A stretch of DNA of 64,000 bases from Pogona vitticeps. Taxonomy: Eukaryota > Chordata > Lepidosauria > Squamata > Agamidae. The translations under genes were made by a program, and so were the position numbers. Below, piece by piece: positions 50,690-62,100 of this stretch (position 1 is the first letter of the stretch; every line of letters begins with the position of its first letter). The notes under the pieces are model-generated. The model made no database searches, was not told where the DNA came from, and was given only the letters and a program-made list of their open reading frames with translations. Where the stretch lies: NCBI RefSeq assembly GCF_051106095.1, contig NC_135787.1, forward strand, positions 156,682,001 to 156,746,000, given 5' to 3'.

Positions 50690-51085
50690 ACAACAGTTTT
50701 TGTCGTAGACTGTCAAGTCGCTCCCACTAGTTAATGACCTCCAAGGGGTTCTGTCATTAGCAGCTTTGCTCCTGCCTTGCAGACTGAAGGAAGTGCTTTC
50801 CTTTATTGAGCCAATCTGCCTCGGATTAGATCTTCCTCTTTCCCTTCTGTCTTCTATATTTCCTAGCATTATGGTCTTTTCCAATGAGCCTCATCTTCTC
50901 GCAATATATCCTAAGTACATACTCTCAGTTTAGCCAACTTCTGATGAAGTTGATCAAAGCTTGATTTGATCTACAACATAATGATTTGCTTTTCTCGTGG
51001 TCCATGGTACTCATAAAACATTCCTCCAACACCACATTTCAAAGGAATCCAATTTTTATCTGCCAGATTTCACATCTGTACAGAG
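50690..51085 (-). mobile_element. RTE-type LINE 3' fragment
   Basis: The minus strand reads EKTIMLGNIEDRRERGR, then IKESTSFSLQ and NDRTPWRSLT, preceded by remnants of the FEMWCWR block. Same family as 775-1022. Confidence 0.65.
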
Positions 51086-51086
51086 T

Positions 51087-52115
51087 AATCAGTATGCAGA
51101 TGACACCCAGCTCTACCTCTCCTTGCCACCTAAATCCAAGGAAGTTCTTTTGGCTCTAAATCAGTGTTTGGTACCATTAGTGGGCTGGATGAGGGTGAAT
51201 AAATTGAAACTTAACCCAGAAAAGACAGATGTGCTTTTGGTCAGTTGAAAGGTAGATCAAGGAATTGGGATACAGCCAGTACTGGATGAAATTAGACTCT
51301 CACTTTAAAAACAGGTGTGCAGCTTCGGGATACTCCTGGATTCATCCCTGACAGAGGGAAGTGTCGGGAAACTTCAGTAGGTCCAAAATGCAGCAGCCAG
51401 ACTGCTGACTGGGGCTGGTTACAGGGATCACGTAACCTCTCTGTTACAGCAGCTCCACTGGCTGCTGATAGTTTCTGGGCATAATTCAAAGTGCTGGTTT
51501 TAACCTACAAAGCCCTAAATGGCCTGGCTCCAAGCTATTTCAAAGACTGTATCTCCCATTATAAACCAGCTCTGGTGTTAAGATCATCAGGACTCGCCTT
51601 TCTGTCTTGCCAACCTCGTGAGTGCATCTGATGGGGATACGCGATAGGACCTTCTCTGATGTTGCACCTAGAGACTCTGGAACTCCCTTCCACCAGAGGC
51701 CAGATCTTTCTTTTCAGGCAAACCTTCCCTCAGTAATCTAGCTACTTGTGTGTGATTTTTAGATGTATTGTTATTGCTTTTTTCCATGTTTGGGTTTTCT
51801 ACTTTGCTTTTTAATATCTGTATACATATTGTTCCTAGCAAGCTACCAACATGAATTTAACCAAATTCCAGGAGGCAGTGGAAGACAGAAGAGCCTGGCA
51901 TGCTCTCGTCCATGGGATCACAAAGAGTCAGACATGACTTAACGACTAAACAACAACAACAAATATGTAAGATGCCTCTTTATACTCATTATTCTTAACT
52001 TTAAATATTATCTTTTAACTTTAAATATTGTCTTTCAATGTCGTAAGCTGCCTTGGGTTCTTTTCAAGGAGCATTGTGGAGTAAAAAATCTTTTAAATAA
52101 ATAAAATCAGAAATA
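51087..52115 (+). mobile_element. L2-like LINE fragment, split by a Bov-B tail
   Basis: Translation shows NQYADDTQLYLSLP, GWMRVNKLKLNPEKTDVLLV (the usual NxLKLNxxKTExLL block) and later VQNAAARLLTGAG. The 3'UTR ends GTCGTAAGCTGCCTTGGG and AAATAAATAAAAT. A Bov-B 3' end at 51,845-51,962 lies inside the 3'UTR. Confidence 0.85.
51845..51962 (+). mobile_element. Bov-B LINE 3' end
   Basis: CTACCAACATGAATTTAACC, GGAGGCAGTGGAAGACAGAA and the tail CGACTAAACAACAACAAC match the terminus of the 62.2-kb Bov-B. It is extremely 5'-truncated. Confidence 0.85.
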
Positions 52116-52284
52116 TCATACTATGGATGATTGCAGTCTTCAGTGACACATGCTTACTCTTAAGGATCTTTTCTAGTTCCTTCATCAGTAGCTCAGTCAT
52201 TTTCTTTCTTCTCATGAGTGTAATCAAAGAGGGACGACGGAAAGAGCTACAATTAAACAGCTCACCTTGTTTCATTTTGGTAGA

Positions 52285-52500
52285 CAAATGCAAACACCAG
52301 ATTCTCTGGAAAAGACAATAATGCTGGGAAAGTTTGAAGGCAGCAGGAAAAGAGGAAGACCAGACATGAGATGGATTAACTTCTTGAAGGAAGCCACAGC
52401 CTTGAGTTTAGCAGGGCTGTTGAGGAGGAGACATTTTGGAGACCGACCGCTCAGCCATAGAGTTGCCATAAGTCGGAGGCGGCTTAAGGGCACATAAATA
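52285..52500 (+). mobile_element. RTE-type LINE 3' end
   Basis: The frame LEKTIMLGKFEGSRKRGRP, then RWINFLKEATALSLAGLL and ISRRRLKGT, is the C-terminal end of a LINE pol protein. Same family as 775-1022 and 50,690-51,085. Confidence 0.75.
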
Positions 52501-52639
52501 TCCACAGATTCTCGTTTTCAGCTGCCTCTCCCAAATTCTCACCCCGAGGCACTCTGGAGGTCGGTCTAAAAAAGTAACTCTTCCAAGCAACTCCCCCCCC
52601 CCCCATGGAGAGCCTTAAAAATATGATTTCCTTCCTTCG

Positions 52640-53150
52640 GTGCTAAAATACCACAGGCCGTTCTCCGCCCTCAGAAAGGGACCTCTGGTCCTTTTGCCCC
52701 CCTCTCCCCGCCGCCCCCCGCCGCCCTATGGGCTGAGCAGAGCTAGCCTCCGTGGCCAGGAAAGAGGTGCTCGCCTCGAGCGCAGGTAGCCAACGGGAGG
52801 CAAGGGACGCTCCTAGAAAGAAAGAGGCCGCCCGCCCGGCCGCCCCTGACCTGGAAATCTTTGAGCTGCCCTTCGCCCTCCTCTGCCCGCCGCCGCCGCC
52901 GCCGCCGCCCCCCACGCCGCCCCGCCTGCCCCGCGAGGCTGCCCCCGCCGGCCTGTCCCCCCTCCTGGTGCTTCGGATGAGAGGGAAGCCATGGCGGGCG
53001 AGTACAGGCTCCTGCTCGAAGGCGCCCAGCAGCTGGTGCCGGTCTGCACCCGGGGCGAGAAATACCTGCTGGAGGCTGGCATGCAGCGCTTGCCCGTGCT
53101 CGAAAATGCCAGCGTGGTGATTGGCAAGTAAGGGCGTCTCACGGCCCGAG
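52640..53150 (+). promoter_or_regulatory. AMDHD1: CpG-rich AMDHD1 promoter, 5'UTR and first exon
   Basis: GC- and CpG-dense block, including a GCC/CCG run near 52,890, spanning the AMDHD1 start. An upstream ATG at 52,977 opens a 47-codon frame ending at 53,120 that overlaps the real start out of frame. Its context is weak (C at -3), while the main ATG has G at -3 and +4. Confidence 0.7.
52991..53127 (+). CDS. AMDHD1: AMDHD1 coding exon 1
   Basis: Starts MAGEYRLLLEGAQQLV and ends in VIGK, with the Lys codon split by the donor AA|GTAAGG. The strong ATG context (GCCATGG) and similarity to the mammalian N-terminus set the start. Confidence 0.95.
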
Positions 53151-56100
53151 TGTGTGTGTGTCTGTGTGTGTCTGTGTGTCTGTGTGTGTCTTTGCTCCTT
53201 CTGTGGTTCGCTTCCCGTGCAGAGCAAACTGTTCTCCGCAGCCATCGAAAGGGGTTCTTTTCCTTCTAAGTGGGCTGGTGCTCATCAAAGGGGTGGGGTG
53301 GGGGCGCTGTAAGTTTCGATTAACTTTCTTATTAGCAGTGAATTACATGGAAGTTACATTTCCCCCGTTATATTTGTATCAGAGAAAGTGTCCAGGTAGG
53401 AGTTGCAGCCAGCCTTCCTGAGAGGGGGACCTAGTGAAATTAAGGGAGAGGCGTGTAGTGTAGAGCAGTGGTCCCCAACTTAGGGCCTCCAGATGTTCTT
53501 GTGTTTCAACTCCCAGAAATCCTGGCCAGCAGAGGTGGTGGTGAAGGCTTAGGGGAGTTGTAGTCCATCTGGAGGCCCAAGGTTGGGGACCACTGGTGTA
53601 GAGGATACAGTGCCCAACTTGGGCTCCAGAGGCTTGGGTCACAGAAGCTCACTGTGGGGTGGCAACGGCCAACCTTTTCTCCACTATCCCACCTTCCTTG
53701 AAACTCTCTTAGAATTGCCAGAAGTGATTTGACAACACATCACAACTAAAATCTGTAGGGCTTAAGTGAGTTGCCTTATTGATTTCCATGTGACCAAGCC
53801 TCAATTCATTCCAATGCATTTCATCTTTTCCCCCCCACACTAATGACTCAAATAACACTAATGACTCAAATCAGTTCTTTAAGAGGAGATTGGCTTAAAT
53901 ATGTTGCTTCAGTAAAGAAGAAGAAAATGTTCAGGATTAGAGTGGAAAAGGTAATTCTGTGAATCTCCATGGACTGAAATTTACACAAGGATTTGTTCAC
54001 TTGCTTCCAGAGATGGCTATATAAAGGCAGTTGGGGATGTAAGCACCATTCGCAAGCAATTTTCAGGAGCGTCTTTTGAAAAAATAATTGATTGTTCAGG
54101 AAAGTGCATCTTACCAGGTTGGTATCTCTTTCAGAATCTATTGAATCAAGCAGAAAGATGCAGCAGTTCTTCAGTCCTTTGTTAGACAAAGATATTTGGG
54201 ATTACATGCCCTTGCAATGAACATTTGCGTTTTTTTTTCCTGGGCTAATTTATGTGTATAGCTATGAGATGGGTGAGCACTGATGGCTGGAGAGATACAT
54301 CAGTTGAGTTGGATATTTTGTGACCATATTTTGTGACCGTCACTTAACATTGTGTCACATGCCTGTACTGATCCAATTAGGCCCCAGTCTGCTTTGTAGT
54401 ATGGATAGTGCCTTATGAGGAAAAGGAGAAAGAGTTGGGTATGTTTAGCCTGACGAGGAGATAATGGACGGGAGAGATAGTTACTGCTCTTCCTGCAGTT
54501 AAAGGGCTGTCATATAAAGAAGAGAGACTGAAACTGGTAGACAAGAAACTAGTGGTGGAAACTTCAGGGAAACTAGTTCTGATTAACCTGCATGAGAAGT
54601 ACCTTACTCTTTGGCAATGGAGCAGGCCATCTTAGGAGAAGATGGGTTTTCTATCACCAAACGTATTTAATCACAGGATGGATGGCAGTTGCTGAAGTAT
54701 GCTGTGGTTTCATTCCACACGGCAGATTCTAATTATGTGTTATTTATTTTACTCGCCACATTTATATCTTGCTTTCCCTCACTGAGAAGGGACGTGGTGG
54801 TGCTGTGAGCTAAACTGCAGAAGCCTCTGTGCTGCAGGGTCAGAAGACCAGCAGTCGGAAGATCTAATCCACGCGATGGAGTGAGTTCCCGTCACTTTAT
54901 CCCAGCTCCTCGCCAACCTAGCAGTTCGAAAGCATGCAAATGCGAGTAGATAAATAGGTACCACCTCGGTGGGAAGGTAAAACGGTGTTCCCTAGTTATG
55001 CTGACCACGTGGCAATGGAAACTTTCTTTGGACAAGCGCCAGCTCTATGGCTTGAAAACGGGATGAGCACCGCCCCCTAGAGTCGAACATGACTGGACTA
55101 AAAATGTCAAGGGGAACCTTTACCTTTTCCCTCACTGAACTTGAGATGGCTCCTCTCTTTCCTGCTCCGTTCTTATGATAACCTTGGGAGATAGATGAGG
55201 CTCAGTGAGTGTGACTGGACAAAGTCACTCAGTAAGTTTCATGTCTCAAAGGGGACTAGAACCCTGACCAGCAGGCAAATAGTTCACATCATCGCAGTCC
55301 CAGCACTTTCTTGGTGATCTTTGGCCAAACATTCTCTTTCACCCTCACTTACCTCACAAAATGGTGAAGTTAAAGGAGAGAAGAGAAAGTGTCCTCCCCT
55401 GACCAACTTTGTGGAACAGTGAGCATCTAAATGCAATATATATTTATATAAAGCAGTGGTAGGCAAATTTCCCCATGTTGAACTGCAACTGCCAGCATTC
55501 CTTACCATTGGCTGTGTTGGCTGGGCCTGATGGGAGCTGTAGTCCAACATCACCTGAAGGGCTGCATGTTCCCCACTCTTGATTAGAAAAATTTAACCTC
55601 ATTTTTAACATTCCCAAAATGACTATTGTACACTCAGCAAAACTAAGATACAAATCCCTGTCCTTATTAATTCAAAGATGCCCCCCCCAAAAAAACCCAC
55701 CCTCTGAAAAATTAAGCATGGAGAAAAGCAGAAGTGAAGAAAACGCACCTACTAACTTGTGTAGTTCATGGCCTGGGATATGTGCATGGGGGATTGCCTA
55801 ACCGCAAAATTGTGATCTCCTTCTGCTAACTGTTTATGAGCCAGGTAACTTCTAATTGTACTAGGCAGATAAAATGTTAACTTATTTCAAGGGTAGGAGA
55901 AATTTGGACCTCCAGATGTTTCTGATGACCATTTTCACATTTCCTTACTAATTGCCATGATGGGTACAGATTGATAGGCATTGTAGGCCCCAAAATTTGG
56001 AAGGTTAGAGATTCTCCAATTCTGCGCCATCTAGAAGGGATCAAATTTGAATGCCAGTGAAGTCTGGGAAAGGACATACAGAGACTTGTTCTGCATTGTT

Positions 56101-59100
56101 CTAGTCTTGTATTGTGTTTCCATTAGTGGTCAAGAGGGATGGTTTATGTAACAAATAAATGAATGAGTGAGTAAGCAGGCAAATAACCCACAGGAAGCAA
56201 ATACCTCATTGCCCTCTCCCAGAAATTCACACAAATAAGCAAAATTTTTGAAAATGGGGCTAAATCCAATGCTAGTCCTACCTAGAAAAGAGCCAATTGG
56301 AACCAGTGGGATTTAGGTTAATGGTAACTAACAAGTGAGGGACGTGGTGGCGCTGTGGGCTAAACCGCAGAAGCCTGTGCTGCAGGGTCAGAAGATCCGG
56401 CAGTCGTAAGATCGAATCCACGCAACGGAATGAGCACCCGTCGCTTGTCCCAGCTCCCGCCAACCTAGCGGTTCGAAAGCATGCAAATGCGAGTAGATAA
56501 ATAGGGACCACCTCGGTGGGAAGGTAAACAGGTGGGAAGGTAAACAGCGTTCCGTGTCTAAATCACACTGGCCATGTGACCACGGAAAGATTGTCTTCGG
56601 ACAAACGCTGGCTCTATGGCTTGAAGAGCGAGATGAGCGCCGCCCCCTAGAGTCGGACACGACTGGACAAAAATTGTCAAGGGGAACCTTTACCTTTTTT
56701 AACTAACAAGTTCCATTCATTTCAGTGAGTCTTTTAATACTTATAGGTATGTTTTGTCTTTGTAACAAAAGTAAGGCTGAATCCAATTAAATAGTACACT
56801 GGTATTAATGCAATGGTGTAACTTGAAACAGGGAATAGCTACTAATGTGTAGGTCTCTGACTAAATTTCTGGTCATGTATCAGTGGTGTAGCTTGGCACA
56901 ATTAGTGACTATTCACCACCGTACAGTTCATAATGTTCTGTCTGCTTTTTTGGGGGTGTGTGTGTCTGCTGAATAAGATTAAAATATCCATGTTGTGCAT
57001 TATTTTGTTTGCATCTTTGTCTTCTAAATTAGGTCTGGTAGATGCTCACACACACCCAGTATGGGCTGGTGACAGAGTCCATGAATTTGCAATGAAGGTA
57101 AATTTGTATAATTAGAGAATAGTTGGGATATTTTGTTTTTTCATTTATATATCTTCTTCTGTAGTTTTTGAAAAGTCTCTTCTCCTGAAAAAGCAGGTAT
57201 TGTAGTACTGTAAATCACGCAACCAATCAACCAATCAATGATTCAATAAATCAGTAATAAATATTAAATAAATACTGTGCTGCTATTCTTTTCCATGAAG
57301 TGGTCTGAGAAAGGTGGGTCTTGGTCCTACCTGGGTCCTGTTGTTGGCGCACATATACACAGCTGTGATCTAGACCAGCCATTCTCAATGAGAAGTCACA
57401 GGGCCCACCTGGCACATTTGGGGAACCCTGGCAAATCTGCAGGGGGGCACAGACTGGAAACAATTCTTTGCACACCACTTTGAAAGGTTTGTTATGTGAC
57501 TTATACAATCCTGACTTGGCCTATATTTCTTTCATATCGTGTTTATGGCTGTGGCCAAAAATAAAAAGGAAAAAAAAAGATTGAGAATAGTTGATCTAGA
57601 CCCATGTTTACCTCATAAATAGGAAATGGAAAAAGCAGTTTTATGTAACATTATTTTTAGAAGCAATTGGGGGGGGTGTCATTATAAAAAGGGACAGATT
57701 GAACTCTGCACTCCAGTCCCTTTTCTGAAAGAAATCACTCTTTCTCAAGGCACTTTATAGGAGACAGGAGAAAGCTGGGACTTTGTCGCAGGCTGCTGCT
57801 GTGCAGTATTTCCCCCAAAATTACATGTTTAACAGATCATTCTGCTTTTAAGTTGGCAGGTGCCTCCTATATGGAAATTCATGAAGCAGGAGGGGGAATA
57901 CATTTTACTGTGGAGCACACTCGGAAAGCTGGAGAAGAGGAGCTCTTTCAAAGTTTGAAACAGCGGCTGCTGCGAATGCTTAGGGCAGGCACCACTTTGG
58001 TGGAATGCAAAAGTGGATACGGTTTAAACCTTGAAGCAGAAATCAAGATGCTCAGAGTAATTGAGCGAGCCAGGCAGGAGTTGGACATTGGTATTTCCTC
58101 CACTTACTGTGGAGCCCATTCTGTTCCAAAGTAATATAACTTTCTGTCTTCTTATTTTAAGCACTGCGATCTTTATAATATAACTTTTCTTAAATTTTTA
58201 TGTGAATGTTTTTGGACTTCTGACTAAACTATTCCATATGATATTTACAGAAGGAAAACAGAGCTTGGTAATACTTTTTGGGACTGTGAATTCCCTGAAT
58301 CCACCGGTAAACATGACCATATAGGCTGAGGGGATATCGAAGCAACAGCACAAAAAAGGGGGGATTTCTCAAGATCTGCCAACAGGGAAAGCCTATTTGT
58401 TATTTCTCGTTGTTTGCTATTTGCTATTTATCGCTGGCTTGAGAGGAGCAGGGAGCCAATGGGCTTATGGGCATACATTGCTTTGAATCCAATTGCTATT
58501 AACTTACACACACCACATTCATGGAGACAACCCCTCTTTTTATCACTGAGGTGAGAATCCTGCTGATATTTGCATAAAGCTAATTGATCAAGTGCTGGGG
58601 CACATTCCTGTTTTGCAGTTGGGAATGTCACCATGTACATGTCACCTGGCATCACCTCTATTAGCCACAATTAGCTACCCCAAATTACATAAATATCAAT
58701 AGGATTCTGGTCTGAGTACAGGTATTTAAACTGGTCTATATAGCCAAGGCAAAACTCTCTTTTAATAGTTTAGGTGCTTTTCACTAGTATTGATCTGGGT
58801 TTTATTGCATACTAGAACTTGGAAGTCAGGATAAATATAAATATAACAAACAAATAAAATATATAGACAAACATGAAAAGTTCAGTAGGATTAATTTTGT
58901 CCTTTTGTTACATTTTCTATTTTAACAGGGGCAAAAATGCCACTGAAGCGGCTGATGACATTATAAACTTTCATCTTCCTAAACTGAAAGAACTTGACCT
59001 AAATGGTGAAATACATATTGACAATATAGATGTCTTCTGTGAGAAGGGTGTCTTTGATCTGAATTCTACCAAAAGAATTCTTCAGATGGGGAAAGATATT

Positions 59101-62100
59101 GGTTTACAAATTAACTTCCATGGGGATGAACTGCATCCAATGAAAAGTGCAGAGGTATTTCTTTGTTACAAGAAGAACCAGTGACACCTTTCCGGTTGAA
59201 TTCTTCTTTGGGGAAAATAATACTTGGGTAAATTTACCATGCTGGATAGTACAATAGTATACTTCTGCATTAAATTGCAAGAAGATGTAACAGACAGTGC
59301 ATGAGTTCAGTGAATTAGAAAGCAGGACTTTTCTGACCTTTGCTCATTGCTTTCTGTGTTCCATTCAAACATTGACTTTGCTTATCTTTTGCTTGTGATG
59401 GAAAATAAGAAGATGGACATAAAGGAATAACAGGTAAGTTTGGCCTTGGAGGTCAAAACAAAGCAGGGCAAAGGCTAATTGAGTTTTGTCAAGAGAACAA
59501 GCTCGTCATCACAAACACTCTTTTCCAACAACACGAGGCGACTCTACACATGGACATCACCAGATGGGCAATACTGAAATCAGATTGATTAAGTTTTCTC
59601 CAGCCAAAGAAGGAGAAGCTCTTTCTTTTCCAGAAAAACAAGACCTGGAGCTGACTGTGGCTCTGGTCATCAGCTTCTTATAGCAAAACTCAAGCTTAAA
59701 CTGAAGAGAGTAGGAAAAACCACAGGGCTAGTCAGGTATAATCCAAACCAAATCCCTGATGAATACATAGTGGAAGTGAAGAACAGATTTAAAGAATTAG
59801 GGGACAGAGTGCCTGAAGAAGTATGGATGGAGGCTCGTAACATTGTACAGGAGGCAGCAACAAAAACCCTCCCAAAGAAAAGGAAATGCAAGAAAGCAAA
59901 GGGGCTGTCCAACATGGCTGTCTTACAAATAGCAGAGAAGAGAAGGGAAACAAAATGCAAGGGAGATAGGGAAAGCGACAGAAAATTGAATGCAGACTTC
60001 CAAAGAATAGCAAGGAGAGACAAGAGGGCCTTCTTAAACGAACAATGCAAAGAAATAGAGGAAAATAATAGAAAAGGAAAAATCAGAGATCTGTTCAGGA
60101 AAATTGGAGATATTAAAGGAACATTTTGTGCAAAGATGGACATGATAAAGGACAAAAATGGGAGGGATGTAACAGAAGCAGAAGACATCAAGAAGAGGTG
60201 GCAAGAATACACAGAGAAATTACAGTGGTGCCTCACTTAATGATTATCTTGTTAAACGACAAAACTGCTTTACGATGAAGTTTTTGCGATTGCTATTGCG
60301 ATCGCAAAATAATGTTCCTATGAGGAACCGATTTTTGCTAGACAATGATTTTAAAACAGCTGATCCGTGGCTCTAAAATGGCCACCCACTGTGCAAAATG
60401 GCTCCCCGCTGTGCTTTAGGATGGATTCTTCGCTTTACAGGCACCGGAAAATGGCCGCCCTATGGAGGATTTTTGCAAAACAAGCAGGTATTTCGCCCAT
60501 TGGAATGCATTGGACTGGTTTTCAATGCATTTCAATGGGTTTTTTTAATTTCACTTGACGAAGATTCCGCTTAACAGTGATTTGAATGGAACGAATTATC
60601 CTCGTCAAGTGAGGCACCACTGTATACCAGAAAGATTTGGATGTCCCGGACAACCCAGATAGTGTGGTTGCTGACCTTGAGCCAAACATCCTGGAGAGTG
60701 AAGTCAAGTGGGTCTTAGAAAGCTTGGCTAAAAACAAGGCCAGTGGAGGCGATGGCATTCCAGTTGAACTATTTAAAATCTTGAAAGATGATGCTGTTAA
60801 GGTGCTACATTCAATATGCCAGCAAGTTTGGAAAACTCAACAGTGGCCAGAGGACTGGAAAAGATCAGTCTACATCCCAATCCCAAAGAAGGGCAGTGCC
60901 AAAGAATGCTCCAACTACCGTACAGTTGCACTCATTTCACACGCTAGCAAGGTTATGCTCAACATCCTACAAGGTAGGCTTCAGCAGTATGTGGACCGAG
61001 AACTCCCAGAAGGACAAGCTGGATTTTGAAGGAGCAGAGGAACTAGAGACCAAATTGCTAACATGTGCTGGATTATGGAGAAAGCCAGAGAGTTCCAGAA
61101 AAGCATCTACTTCAGCTTCATTGACTATGTAAAAGCCTTTGACTATGTGGACCCCAGCAAACTATGGCAAGTCCTTAAAGAAATGGGAGTGCCTGACCAC
61201 CTTATCTATCTCCTGAGAAACCTATATGTGGGACAGGAAGCAACAGTTAGAACTAGATATGGAACAACTGATTGGTTCAACATTGGGAAAGGAGTACGAC
61301 AAGGCTGTATATTGTCCCCCAGCTTGTTTAACTTAAATGCAGACTACATCGTACGAAAGGCTGGACTGGATGAATCCCAAACCGGAATTAAGATTGCCGG
61401 AAGAAATATCCGCAACCTCAGATATTCAGATGATACCACTCTGATGGCAGAAAGTGAGGAGGAATTAAAGAACCTTGTAATGAGGGTGAAAGAGGAGAGC
61501 GCAAAAATGATCTGAAGCGTGACATAAAAAAACGAAGATCATGGCCACTGGTCCCATCACCTCCTGGCAAATAGAAGGGGAAGATATGGAGCCAGTGACA
61601 GATTTTACTTTCTTGTCCTCCATGATCACTGCAGATGATGGCAGCAGCCACAAAATTAAAAGACACCTGCTTCTGGGGAGGAAAGTGATGACATACCTCG
61701 ACAGCATCTTCAAAAGCAGAGACATCACCTAGCCAACAAAAGTACGCATAGTCAAAGCTATGGTTTTTCCTGTAGTGATGTATGGAAGTGAGAGCTGGAC
61801 TATAAAGAAAGCTGACCACCAAAGAATTGATGCTTTTGAATTGTGGTGCTGGAGGAGGCTCTTGAGAGTACCCTGGACTGCAAGGAAAACAAACCTATCC
61901 ATTTTGAAGGAAATTTACCCTGAGTGCTCAATGGAAGGACAGATCCTGAAGCTGAGGCTCCAATACTTTGGCCATCTCACGAGAAGACTCGACTCCCTGG
62001 AAATGACCATGATGTTGGGAAAGTGTGAAAGCAGGAGGAGAAGGGGACGACAGAGGACGAGATGGTTGGACAGTGTCATCAAAGCTACCAACATGAATTT

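Noticed and set aside
52643-53245. 200-codon minus frame over AMDHD1 exon 1
   Set aside because: It is antisense to a conserved exon and GC-driven, with low-complexity Gly/Ala/Arg content.
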